Source: Acidovorax defluvii (GTDB taxonomy: Bacteria; Pseudomonadota; Gammaproteobacteria; Burkholderiales; Burkholderiaceae_C). Taken from it: a DNA stretch of 64,000 nucleotides. The DNA lies in assembly GCA_003268905.1 (NCBI GenBank), contig QLTU01000013.1:1-64000 (forward strand), given 5' to 3'. The notes under the pieces were generated by a model. It was given only the letters and a program-made list of their open reading frames with translations, searched no databases and was not told the DNA's origin. Shown piece after piece: positions 1 to 10,057 of the stretch. Each line of letters begins with the position of its first letter. Position 1 is the stretch's first letter. Position numbers and translations under genes: made by a program.

Positions 1-179
1 CTTACCCACCTGCCGGGCAATCCTCTGCTAAAAGCAAGGGCCTGACCATGGACTCAGTGGGGAATGTTGTACGCCACCCGAAATAGAAGAGAACCATTTT
101 TACTCCAAATTGCGCCGCCAGAGCCCGCTGACCGGTGTTTTGAGCACGATCCGCCTCGAAGGCTCCTTCGGGGCGTGCC

Positions 180-425
180 TCAGTCGTCCTGCGCGCGTGG
201 GGGCAGCCCGGCGGCAGAGCGCAGGGGTTCGAGCAGCTGCGAAAGGCCGTTGTGGTCGATCTCGTGCATGAGCGCCAGCAAACGCCCCAGGTCGCTGCGC
301 GGAAAGCCCTCGCGGGCAAACCAGTTGAGGTAGTTGCCGGGCAGATCGGCCAGAACACGGCCCTTGTATTTGCCAAAAGGCATGGACACGGTGACGAGGC
401 GTTGCAGCTGGCTGGGGTCCATCAT
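180..425 (-). CDS. DUF3820 family protein
   Basis: An 81-residue protein that starts MMDPSQLQRLV and contains the core MPFGKYKGRVLADLP, followed by YLNWFAREGFP, the typical pattern of DUF3820 (Pfam QSregVF_b, named as a putative quorum-sensing-regulated virulence factor). No enzymatic role is established. The start was chosen because its ATG shares one base with the stop codon of the upstream yciH gene (TGATG), which points to translational coupling. A longer reading upstream in this frame only shadows yciH. Confidence 0.8.
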   Translation of the reverse strand: MMDPSQLQRLVTVSMPFGKYKGRVLADLPGNYLNWFAREGFPRSDLGRLLALMHEIDHNGLSQLLEPLRSAAGLPPRAQDD

Positions 426-793
426 CAGCCCCCGGCGCGCTTGACCTGGTGGCCGAGCTTTTTCAGCGCCTCCATCACGCGCTCCACATGGTCGCCCTGC
501 ACCTCGATCACACCGTCCTTGACCGTGCCGCCGCTGCCGCACGCGGCCTTGAGCTGCTTGCCCAGCCCGGCCAATGCGTCGGCATCCAGCGCCACGCCCT
601 TCACCACTGTCACGGCCTTGCCGCCGCGCCCCTTGGTTTCGCGCGAGACGCGCACGATGCCGTCGCCTGTCGGCACGGGCGCCCGCTTGCAAACGCACTG
701 CGCCTGGGGCTGGCGGCAGTCGGGGCACATGCGGCCATGGTCGGTGGAATACACAAGGCCGCCCAGGCCCGCAAGATCACGCAAGGATTTCAT
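425..793 (-). CDS. yciH: Translation initiation factor SUI1/eIF-1 family protein (YciH)
   Basis: This 122-residue protein is the bacterial homologue of eukaryotic eIF1. The N-terminal part carries a Cys-rich stretch (CPDCRQPQAQCVC) and the rest is the SUI1 fold, with RETKGRGGKAVTVVKG and the glycine-rich CGSGGTVKDGVIEVQGD near the C terminus. Family members bind the small ribosomal subunit and influence start-codon fidelity. In bacteria the role is accessory. The length matches YciH. The gene is coupled to the DUF3820 gene by a one-base overlap, and a DUF2721 membrane protein gene lies 10 bases upstream on the same strand. Confidence 0.88.
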   Translation of the reverse strand: MKSLRDLAGLGGLVYSTDHGRMCPDCRQPQAQCVCKRAPVPTGDGIVRVSRETKGRGGKAVTVVKGVALDADALAGLGKQLKAACGSGGTVKDGVIEVQGDHVERVMEALKKLGHQVKRAGG

Positions 794-803
794 GGTTCGG
801 GCC

Positions 804-1307
804 TCAGGGCTGCGGGGTGGCGGGTGTGGGCGTTGGCGCCGGGGCAGGTGCAGGCGCCGGGGCGCGCAGCATGTGGAAATTGAGGATGCGCGTGGCCATC
901 ACCGTTTCCACAAAAAAGAGCACCAGCGCCAGCAGGAACGAGAGCACGCCGCTCAAAAAGCTTCCCAGCGCCCAGGTGTGGCCGCGAAAGTTGGTGGTCT
1001 CGCCCAGAAACAGCAGGATGATGGTCACACCGATCAGAAAACCGCACAGCGTGAGCAGGCCAATGCAGCCATTGGCCATGCGCCCACGGGTGCGCAGGTA
1101 ACCCAGCTCCATCACGGCGCGCTGCAGAAAATCGGCCTCATCGGTGTGGCGGGCCCGGTCTTCCACCACACGGGCGCGGTCGATGATGCGCGCCAGGCGC
1201 CCCGCCACCGCGCCAATCATGCCGGCCACAGCGGTCAGCAGGAACACCGGAGCCACCGCCAGCTGGATGCTGTGGGTGATGGTGGATGAATCAAGAGCGA
1301 GGTTCAT
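804..1307 (-). CDS. DUF2721 family membrane protein
   Basis: A 167-residue membrane protein with three hydrophobic segments at about residues 15-40, 80-103 and 115-137. It begins MNLALDSSTITHSIQLAVAP and contains the LARIIDRAR motif typical of DUF2721. The function is unknown. The C terminus ends in an Ala-Pro repeat tail (about residues 149-165), which is probably disordered. It is followed by yciH on the same strand, so the two may be cotranscribed. A much longer reading upstream in the same frame runs antisense to rhlE and is rejected. Confidence 0.75.
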   Translation of the reverse strand: MNLALDSSTITHSIQLAVAPVFLLTAVAGMIGAVAGRLARIIDRARVVEDRARHTDEADFLQRAVMELGYLRTRGRMANGCIGLLTLCGFLIGVTIILLFLGETTNFRGHTWALGSFLSGVLSFLLALVLFFVETVMATRILNFHMLRAPAPAPAPAPTPTPATPQP

Positions 1308-1634
1308 GGTGTCGAAAAAACAGTGCCGCACGCGGCGCGCACGGGCAGCGATTATCGCTACCCCCGTGGGTAGCGCACAATGCACGCCCACAGGCGGCGC
1401 GGCGCCAGGCACTGCGCCATGTGGCCGGCCGGCCCCTTCAAAGCACCGGCAAGTCGGCATTTTTTGGGGTTGCACCGCGTGGAGGCCCTTCTGCCGGCTG
1501 CCAGGCGGTGAACAATGCAGCGCTACAGCCGCTTTGCCTGCGGCCCCTGAAGTTGTCGCGCAGTTCTTCTTGCTGGCCATGATCTTTTTGCGCGTTGGCG
1601 CCGGGTGCATGGCCTGAATTTTTTGTCTTACACC
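1308..1634. other. Divergent intergenic region between DUF2721 gene and rhlE
   Basis: This 327-base stretch separates two divergently transcribed genes and should hold both promoters. The only clear structure is a perfect hairpin at 1357-1374 (GCTACCC, four-base loop, GGGTAGC), with no T-run to make it a terminator. I see no supported gene here. Open readings on both strands lack family features and overlap each other. Confidence 0.4.
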
Positions 1635-2897
1635 ATGCCATTTTCTGCCCTCGGTCTTTCTCCCGCACTCACCCAGGCCGCCACGGCCATGGGTTTTGTC
1701 GCCCCTACACCCATCCAGGAGGCGGCCATTCCGGCCATTTTGCGCGGAGCCGATGTCGTGGGCTCGGCCCAGACGGGTTCGGGTAAAACGGCAGCTTTTG
1801 CCCTGCCCCTGCTGCAACAGTTGCAAGCCGGTGCGACCCACACACCGCGGCGGGTGCGCGCGCTGATTCTGGTGCCCACACGCGAGCTCGCCGCCCAGGT
1901 GGGTGAGGTGGTGCGCAGCCTGGCCCAGCACCTGCCCCAGCCCGTGAAAGTGGCCGTGGTGTTTGGCGGCGTCTCCATCAACCCGCAGATGATGGGCTTG
2001 CGCGGTGGGGCCGATGTGGTGATCGCCACACCGGGCCGCCTGCTCGATCTGGTGGAACACAACGCAATCAGGCTTTCGTCCGTGCAGCTGCTGGCGCTGG
2101 ACGAGGCCGACCGCCTGCTGGACCTGGGGTTTGCCGAGGAACTGCAGCGCACCCTGGCGCTGCTGCCAGCGCGGCGCCAGAACCTGTTCTTTTCGGCCAC
2201 CTTTCCGGCAGACGTGCAAACGCTGGCCGAGTCGTTGCTGAAAGACCCCGTGCGCGTGGCCGTGGCCGACACCCCTGCGAACGAACCGTGCATCGTGCAG
2301 CGCGCCATTGCGGTAGACGCCAGCCGCCGCACGCAGTTGCTGCGCCACCTGGTGAAGGAGAACGAATGGAGCCGCGTGCTGGTGTTCGTGGCCACGCAAT
2401 ATGCGGCCGAACATGTCGCCGAAAAGCTCTACAAGGCCGGCATCTTTGCCACACCGTTCCACGGCGGTCTGAGCCAGGGCGCGCGCAAACAGGTGCTGCA
2501 AGAGTTCAAGGACGACCGCTGGCAAGTGGTGGTGACCACCGACCTGGCAGCGCGTGGCATCGACATTGCCCAGCTGCCTGCGGTGGTGAACTACGATTTG
2601 CCCCGCTCTGCGGTGGACTACGTGCACCGCATCGGCCGCACGGGCCGCGCGGGCGAAAGCGGCATGGCCGTGAGCTTTGTCAGTGCCGACACCGAAGCGC
2701 ATTGGCGCCTGATCGAGAACCGCCAGCACCTCACCCTGCCGCGCGAACAGATCCCCGGTTTCGAGCCCACCGAGGTGGCCCCCGAGGGCACGGCAGCGGG
2801 TACGGGCGGCATCAAGGGCAAGCGGCCCAGCAAGAAGGACAAGCTGCGCGCTGCCGCTGCAGCAGCGCAAGCGGCAACAGGTGAGAAAGAAGCGTGA
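1635..2897 (+). CDS. rhlE: DEAD-box ATP-dependent RNA helicase RhlE
   Basis: A 420-residue RNA helicase that unwinds short duplexes, in this family during ribosome maturation and RNA turnover. The DEAD-box motifs appear in order: the Q motif FVAPTPIQ, motif I AQTGSGKT, PTRELAAQ, TPGRLLDL, DEADRLLDLGF, SATF, then HGGLSQGAR, TTDLAARGID and HRIGRTGRAG. The C terminus is a short basic, Ala-rich tail (GKRPSKKDKLR), as in RhlE. The start at MPFSALGLSP fits the family; an ATG ten codons earlier is possible. Neither has a strong ribosome-binding site. Confidence 0.92.
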   Translation: MPFSALGLSPALTQAATAMGFVAPTPIQEAAIPAILRGADVVGSAQTGSGKTAAFALPLLQQLQAGATHTPRRVRALILVPTRELAAQVGEVVRSLAQHLPQPVKVAVVFGGVSINPQMMGLRGGADVVIATPGRLLDLVEHNAIRLSSVQLLALDEADRLLDLGFAEELQRTLALLPARRQNLFFSATFPADVQTLAESLLKDPVRVAVADTPANEPCIVQRAIAVDASRRTQLLRHLVKENEWSRVLVFVATQYAAEHVAEKLYKAGIFATPFHGGLSQGARKQVLQEFKDDRWQVVVTTDLAARGIDIAQLPAVVNYDLPRSAVDYVHRIGRTGRAGESGMAVSFVSADTEAHWRLIENRQHLTLPREQIPGFEPTEVAPEGTAAGTGGIKGKRPSKKDKLRAAAAAAQAATGEKEA

Positions 2898-3251
2898 TCA
2901 GTCGGCGTCTTTGACGTTGTTGGCGTCGATGGTGTCGCCGCCCTCGCCTTCTTCGGCCACTTGGGCAGGACGGGCCTGGCGATGCCCGCCCTTGGCCAGA
3001 ATTTCGACATAAAACTGCGCACCGCCTTCGCGGGCCACGCCGTCAATCAGGCCGATCAGGGCAGCAAGGTGGGCCACTTCGGCAGTCTCTTCAGTACGGC
3101 CGAACTTGCAGTCGAAATCCCAAAAATCTGCCCCGGCGGGCACTGGACGGCCGCGCTCGCGCTTGATGTACTTGCGGATTTCATGCTTGATGGCTTCGAG
3201 AACGCGGTCGCGGTTCTTGCCTTCAATGTGGAGCTGGAAAGTTTTTTTCAT
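2898..3251 (-). CDS. DUF6172 family protein
   Basis: A 117-residue protein beginning MKKTFQLHIEGKNRDRVLEAIKHEIRKY. It has the conserved core GADFWDFDCKFG and an acidic C-terminal tail. This matches an uncharacterised family found mainly in Betaproteobacteria (DUF6172). There is no signal peptide and no membrane segment. The many basic residues in the first 35 positions would be compatible with nucleic-acid binding, but that is a guess. The gene converges on rhlE with no spacer. A reading that extends further upstream has no family support. Confidence 0.7.
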   Translation of the reverse strand: MKKTFQLHIEGKNRDRVLEAIKHEIRKYIKRERGRPVPAGADFWDFDCKFGRTEETAEVAHLAALIGLIDGVAREGGAQFYVEILAKGGHRQARPAQVAEEGEGGDTIDANNVKDAD

Positions 3252-3370
3252 GGTCGATCGTACCGCCTGCGGCAGCGGCATCGCCAAAGAAGTTATCGAA
3301 CCTGGACAAAGCGATGCCGCGCACACAGGGTTTTGGCGCCTTGCCGCCCCCCGCCTGCCCGGCCAGTCCA

Positions 3371-3589
3371 TCAGTAGTGGGGCGGCAGCTCGTCGCGCAG
3401 GTTGCGCGGGGCCGCGCCGCCGCCCTCGGGCACCTGCTGGCGCAAGCGCAGCAGTTCACGGGCCAGGTCGTCAATCTGCTGCTGCTGGCGATACACGGCG
3501 AGGTTCAGCTGATCAAGCAGATCTTCGGTGTAGCTGGCCTTGATCTCCAGATCGTTCAGGCGCTGTTCGAGGGGGGAGGAATCTTGCAT
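3371..3589 (-). CDS. slyX: SlyX family protein
   Basis: A 72-residue protein with the SlyX pattern: LEQRLNDLEIKASYTEDLLDQLN followed by the coiled-coil segment QQQQIDDLARELLRLRQQV and the diagnostic C-terminal LPPHY. SlyX proteins are small coiled-coil proteins of unknown role. The start at MQDSSPLEQRL gives the family length and follows a purine-rich stretch. It lies downstream of the aldo/keto reductase gene on the same strand. Confidence 0.88.
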   Translation of the reverse strand: MQDSSPLEQRLNDLEIKASYTEDLLDQLNLAVYRQQQQIDDLARELLRLRQQVPEGGGAAPRNLRDELPPHY

Positions 3590-3686
3590 GGCGCTATTGG
3601 AACGCAATCCGGGAAAAGCAATCCGGGAACGGAATGGAGGAAAGCCATTTGCAGCGCAACCCACGGGCCCGTGGGAGCGCTGCGGC

Positions 3687-4682
3687 CTACCGCCCATCCA
3701 GCGGATAGGCTGGATCGTTGTATCCCGGCGTGGACGGATGGCCCGGCGCCACCAGCGAGTTCACCAGCGCTTCGTCTTCTTCGGTCAGGGCGTAGCCAAG
3801 CGCGGGGGCATAGTCTTGCCACTGTGCCAGCGTTCGGGGCCCGGCGATCACCGAGCTCACGGCCGGGTGGGCCAGCACCCAGGCCGTGGCAAATTGGGCC
3901 AGCGTCACTCCCCGCTCGTGCACATGCTGCTGCAGTGTCTGGGCGATCTGCAACGACTCTTCGCGCCACTCGGTCTGAGCGATGCGCTTGTCACCCCGGG
4001 CGGCCCGCGAGCCGGCCACCGGTGGCTGACCGGGCAGGTATTTGCCCGTGAGCACGCCGCGCGCCACCGGGCTGTAAGGGGTGACGCCCACGCCATGGTG
4101 GGCGCAGGCCGGCAATATCTCGACCTCGGGCATGCGATTGAGCAGGTTGTAGTAGGGCTGGCACACCACCGGCCCCGGCATGCCCATCTGCCGGGCCAGG
4201 TGCACCAGCTCCGTGATGCGCCAGCCCCGAAAATTGGAAACGCCCCAGTAGCGGATCTTGCCCGCGCGCAGCATGGCATCGAGCGCCCGCAGGGGCTCCT
4301 CCAGGTTCATGCCGTTGTAGTCGCGGTGCAGATAGAGAATATCCACATGGTCGGTCTGCAGCCGCCCGAGGCTCGCCTCGACCTCGCGCAGCATCCAGCT
4401 GCGCGAATAGTGCGCCTCGTTCACGCGGTCCGACATCGGGTTGCCGAGCTTCGTGGCCAGCACCCAGTGGTGGCGCTGGCCGCGCAGCAGTTCGCCCAGC
4501 ATGGTTTCAGAAGCGCCCTTGGTGTACACATCGGCCGTGTCGATGTAGTTCACCCCCTGGGCATGGGCATCGGCCACGATGGCGGCGGCCTCTTCACGCG
4601 GGGTTTGGTCACCAAACATCATGGTGCCCAGGCACAGACGGGAGACCTGGAGATTGCTTTTGCCAAGGTTGCGGTATTGCAT
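3687..4682 (-). CDS. Aldo/keto reductase
   Basis: A 331-residue NADPH-dependent oxidoreductase of the (alpha/beta)8 aldo/keto reductase superfamily, closest in form to the YajO/Tas group. The catalytic tetrad is visible: Asp and Tyr in YIDTADVYTKG, Lys in LATKLG and His in YLHRDY. The N terminus MQYRNLGKSNLQVSRLCLGT is standard for the group and fixes the start. The substrate cannot be read from the sequence; small aldehydes or ketones are usual. It is followed by slyX. Confidence 0.88.
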   Translation of the reverse strand: MQYRNLGKSNLQVSRLCLGTMMFGDQTPREEAAAIVADAHAQGVNYIDTADVYTKGASETMLGELLRGQRHHWVLATKLGNPMSDRVNEAHYSRSWMLREVEASLGRLQTDHVDILYLHRDYNGMNLEEPLRALDAMLRAGKIRYWGVSNFRGWRITELVHLARQMGMPGPVVCQPYYNLLNRMPEVEILPACAHHGVGVTPYSPVARGVLTGKYLPGQPPVAGSRAARGDKRIAQTEWREESLQIAQTLQQHVHERGVTLAQFATAWVLAHPAVSSVIAGPRTLAQWQDYAPALGYALTEEDEALVNSLVAPGHPSTPGYNDPAYPLDGR

Positions 4683-4791
4683 GGAATGGGCCTGGAGTGT
4701 GGGTAAGAGCGGAAAGCACCGGCCCGGCACTCTCTGCCCAGACCGGCACAGGATGTTACTGCGGCCAAAGCCTCGACCTAGCGGGCCCTTG

Positions 4792-5058
4792 GAACCTGTT
4801 CAAGATCTTTTCATGGGGTCCGCATGGCTTCAAAACCGCGACGCTCTAGGCGCACGCCGCAGCCCATACCCATGTATGGGCAAGGTGGGCAACGACGAGT
4901 GTGGCGGTTTTGGAGCCATGCCCTTCGGGTTGCCCCGCAAAGGCTGCGTTCGCGGCGTTGCAAATCCTCGCCGGGCCAACAGCCCGGCTGTGGTTTGCGC
5001 CTTGCGGCCACAGCCTTTGCGGGGCAACGTACCCCATGAAAAGATCTTGAACAGGTTC
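4792..5058. repeat. Nested palindromic (fold-back) element
   Basis: A 267-base element bounded by a perfect 27-base inverted repeat (4792-4818 and 5032-5058). Inside are two further hairpin arms. The first pairs 4823-4839 with 4904-4920 (one mismatch) and has an inner hairpin at 4863-4880. The second is a perfect 18-base repeat, 4929-4946 with 5011-5028, whose tip holds a GCCGGGC/GCCCGGC hairpin. As single-stranded DNA or RNA it would fold into a three-way junction. It fills most of the 376-base gap between the aldo/keto reductase gene and fadH and abuts the fadH stop codon. No open reading is supported. It resembles a MITE-like or REP-like element. Confidence 0.75.
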
Positions 5059-7212
<2,154 letters not shown>

Positions 7213-7221
7213 TCCTGTTCC

Positions 7222-7854
7222 ATGGCAAGCCGTATCACCCCTACCCTGTCCGCCCCGACCTCCGAAGCAACCACCGACCGCCGCCAGGACATCCTTAACG
7301 CCGCGCTGGCCTGCGCGGTGGATGGCGGGGTGGATGCCGTTTCCATCGACGGCGTGCGCGCCCGCTGCGGGGCCAGCGTGGGCAGCATCTACCACCACTT
7401 CGGCAACAAGGACGGCATCGTGGCGGCGCTGTTCTTCGACATCTTTCACGACCAGTCGCGCAGCGTGCAGGCGCAGCTTGATGCCGCGCGTGGTGTCGAA
7501 GCAGGCGTGCGCGCCCTGGTCACGGGCTATCTGGACTGGGTAGTGGCGCAACCCGAGCGGGCGCGCTTTTTATTCCAGGCGCGCAGCGCCGTGGCGGCAG
7601 GCCCGCGCACGCCCGATCTGGCCCAGGCCGCCAGCCGCCGCAACCAGGCCCTGGTGGCATGGTTCGAACCCCACCGCCAGGCGGGCGCGGTGCGCAACCT
7701 GCCCTGTGAGCTGATGCCTTCGTTGGTGATGGGCCCGGTGCAAAGCTATTGCCGGGCCTGGCTGTCGGGCCAGGAGGGCCCGAACGCCCTGACCTCGCCC
7801 GCCATCTACCGGGAAGAACTGGCCGCCGCTGCATGGCGGGCGGTGCGGGCGTAA
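7222..7854 (+). CDS. TetR/AcrR family transcriptional regulator
   Basis: A 210-residue repressor. The N-terminal helix-turn-helix reads RRQDILNAALACAVDGG, then CGASVGSIYHHFGNKDGIV, the hallmark of TetR proteins. The remaining roughly 140 residues form the variable ligand-binding and dimerisation domain. Its position, divergent from fadH, suggests control of unsaturated fatty-acid oxidation, with an acyl-CoA as a plausible ligand. The next gene, an aminotransferase, converges on it with an 8-base gap. Confidence 0.88.
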   Translation: MASRITPTLSAPTSEATTDRRQDILNAALACAVDGGVDAVSIDGVRARCGASVGSIYHHFGNKDGIVAALFFDIFHDQSRSVQAQLDAARGVEAGVRALVTGYLDWVVAQPERARFLFQARSAVAAGPRTPDLAQAASRRNQALVAWFEPHRQAGAVRNLPCELMPSLVMGPVQSYCRAWLSGQEGPNALTSPAIYREELAAAAWRAVRA

Positions 7855-7862
7855 AAAGCTGT

Positions 7863-9053
7863 TTACAACGCCTGCGCCAGGCGGGCCACGCCTTCGCGGA
7901 TCTTGTCGGCATCGGCCGTGGCGAACGACAGGCGGAATGTGGCGTGGTCGGGGTTGGCACAAAAGAACGGCGTGCCAGGCACAAAGGCCACGCCCTTTTC
8001 AATGGCGCGCTTGGCCAGCACATTGCCATCCTGCACCTTGCCGCCCGCGCCCGTAAGGCGCGCCCACACAAACAGGCCGCCCTGCGGCTGCACGAACTCG
8101 ATGGCATCGCCCAGCTCCTTGCGCAGCGCATCGCCCATGGCCTGGGCGCGCTCTGCATACACCTTGCGCACGTTCGCCAGCGTGCCGGGCATGCGGCCGG
8201 CCTTGAGGTACTGCGCCGCCGTGGCCTGGGCAAAGGTGCTGGTGTGCGCATCAGAGAACTGCTTGCACATGGTGGCTTTGGCCAGCAGTTCGGCCGGGCC
8301 AATCATCCAGCCCACGCGCAGGCCGGGCGAGAGCACCTTGCTCAATGATCCGCAGTGCACCAGCAGCTCGCGGCTGCCGGGCACGCTGGCCGACAGGTTG
8401 AGCAGGCTGGGGGGCGGCGCGTCGCCAAAGTACAGGTCGCCGTAGGGATCATCCTCGACGATCAGCGTGTTGTGCTTCACAGCCATCTCCAGCACGGCCT
8501 TGCGGCGTTCCAGGCTCAGCATGGCGCCACTGGGGTTGCCGAAGGTGGGGATCAGGTAGACGAACTTGGGTTGGTGCTCGGCGATGAGTTTTTCCAGCTC
8601 GTCGGTCTTTACGCCATTGCCATCAATGGGCGCGCTGATGAGTTCAGCGCCATACAGGCGAAAGCACTGGATGGTGGCCAGAAAGGTGGGGCCTTCCACA
8701 ATGACCTTGTCGCCGGGGCTGATGAGCGTCTTGCCCAGCAAATCCAGCGCCTGCTGGCTGCCGGTGGTGACGATGAGGTTGTCAGCCGCCACCTCATTGG
8801 CGCCCTTGGCTGTCATGAAGGCCGCCAATTGTTCGCGCAGCGGGTTGTAGCCCTCGGTCGCGCCATATTGCAGCGCGGCGCCGGGCTCTTCCGTCAGCGC
8901 GGCATTGCTGGCGGCGCGAATGCCCTCCACGTCAAACATGGCGCTGTCCGGAAACCCCCCCGCAAAGCTGATGATGCCGGGCTTGCCCAGCAGCTTGAAG
9001 AGCTCGCGGATGGCGGAAGTTTCTACGTTGTTCAGGCGGTCGGCAAATTGCAT
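7863..9053 (-). CDS. PLP-dependent aminotransferase, 2-aminoadipate/MocR-type fold I
   Basis: A 396-residue class I/II aminotransferase. Conserved positions include FGNPSG (Asn173), VEDDPYGDLYF (Asp202, Tyr204) and the PLP Schiff-base lysine in GSLSKVLSPGLRVGW (Lys239). The N-terminal pattern IISFAGGFPD resembles LysN/2-aminoadipate and valine-pyruvate type enzymes. There is no fused GntR domain. The amino-acid substrate cannot be settled from sequence. The gene is divergent from nth. Confidence 0.87.
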   Translation of the reverse strand: MQFADRLNNVETSAIRELFKLLGKPGIISFAGGFPDSAMFDVEGIRAASNAALTEEPGAALQYGATEGYNPLREQLAAFMTAKGANEVAADNLIVTTGSQQALDLLGKTLISPGDKVIVEGPTFLATIQCFRLYGAELISAPIDGNGVKTDELEKLIAEHQPKFVYLIPTFGNPSGAMLSLERRKAVLEMAVKHNTLIVEDDPYGDLYFGDAPPPSLLNLSASVPGSRELLVHCGSLSKVLSPGLRVGWMIGPAELLAKATMCKQFSDAHTSTFAQATAAQYLKAGRMPGTLANVRKVYAERAQAMGDALRKELGDAIEFVQPQGGLFVWARLTGAGGKVQDGNVLAKRAIEKGVAFVPGTPFFCANPDHATFRLSFATADADKIREGVARLAQAL

Positions 9054-9170
9054 GGACGGTGCTTTCAGTGGACGGGCAATAGCGCATTGTCGCCAATCGG
9101 CGGCCGCAAATTGCTGCTTTGCCGACCGCGCCCCGCAGACATGCCGCGCCCGCGCCCTACACTGCCCGCC

Positions 9171-9809
9171 ATGAAAACCGCGCAGATCGAACCCTTTTTT
9201 GCCACCTTGAAGGCGGCCAACCCGCTGCCCAACACCGAACTTGAATACACCACGGTGTTCGAGCTGCTGGCCGCCGTGCTGCTAAGCGCGCAGGCCACCG
9301 ATGTGGGCGTGAACAAGGCCACACGCAAGCTGTTCCCGGTGGCTGGCACACCCCAGGCCATTCTGGACCTGGGGCTGGAGGGCTTGGAGGGCTACATCAA
9401 GACCATCGGCCTCTACAAAAGCAAGGCGCGCCACCTGCTGGAAACCTGCCGCATCCTGGTGGAGCAGCACAGCGGCCAGGTGCCGCGCACGCGCGAGGCG
9501 CTCGAAGCCCTGCCCGGCGTGGGCCGCAAAACGGCCAACGTGGTGCTCAATGTGGCTTTCGGCGAGCCCACCATGGCGGTGGACACCCACATCTTTCGCG
9601 TGAGCAACCGCACGGGCCTGGCGCCCGGCAAGAACCCGCTGGCAGTGGAGGTGCAGCTGATGAAACGCGTGCCCCCCGCCTACGCCGTCGATTCGCACCA
9701 CTGGCTCATCCTGCTGGGCCGCTACGTGTGCCAGGCACGCAAGCCACGCTGCTGGGAATGCGCGGTGAGCCCGTATTGCGACTACCGGCCCAAAACGCCG
9801 GCGCCCTGA
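9171..9809 (+). CDS. nth: Endonuclease III
   Basis: A 212-residue DNA glycosylase/AP lyase for oxidised pyrimidines in base-excision repair. It has the helix-hairpin-helix LPGVGRKTANVVLN containing the catalytic Lys, the catalytic Asp in VDTHIFRVSNR, and the C-terminal 4Fe-4S ligands in the spacing C-x6-C-x2-C-x5-C (CQARKPRCWECAVSPYC). The length is normal. A dispersed repeat follows the stop codon. Confidence 0.95.
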   Translation: MKTAQIEPFFATLKAANPLPNTELEYTTVFELLAAVLLSAQATDVGVNKATRKLFPVAGTPQAILDLGLEGLEGYIKTIGLYKSKARHLLETCRILVEQHSGQVPRTREALEALPGVGRKTANVVLNVAFGEPTMAVDTHIFRVSNRTGLAPGKNPLAVEVQLMKRVPPAYAVDSHHWLILLGRYVCQARKPRCWECAVSPYCDYRPKTPAP

Positions 9810-9818
9810 TCTCAGCCC

Positions 9819-9888
9819 ATTAGCTACATTTTTAATAGCTGTCAGCGCTTTTCCATAAAGCGCCAGCGGCCAAAAATGCTTGAAAATC
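9819..9888 (+). repeat. Dispersed AATAGCTG/AGCGC repeat, copy A
   Basis: About 70 bases beginning TAGCTACATTTTTAATAGCT, then an imperfect hairpin around AGCGCTTTTCCATAAAGCGC and the ending GGCCAAAAATGCTTGAAA. Similar copies occur at 29213, 30714, 37347, 39657, 61176 and 62941. This intergenic copy lies after nth and is the most complete, so it serves as the reference for the family. Confidence 0.7.
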
Positions 9889-10057
9889 TGGCTGTAACCA
9901 CCGCCCCACACCAGCGTCACCCAAGGCCTTCCGCCGCAGCGGGCCGTGGCTATACTGAGCGCCGCGTAGAAACATTTTTTTACGCCTTGTATCCCCCAAG
10001 CCCGCACCACTGGATGACGAACCTCGACCCGCGTTCCATGATTGCCCTGGGGGCTTC

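Noticed and set aside
1438-1668. Small minus-strand frame between the DUF2721 gene and rhlE.
   Set aside because: There is no ribosome-binding site or family match, and it overlaps the likely rhlE promoter.
804-2870. A 688-codon open frame on the minus strand running antisense through rhlE.
   Set aside because: Only its last 167 codons (the DUF2721 protein) have family features. The rest mirrors the rhlE coding strand, whose motifs are all intact, and is a GC-rich shadow.
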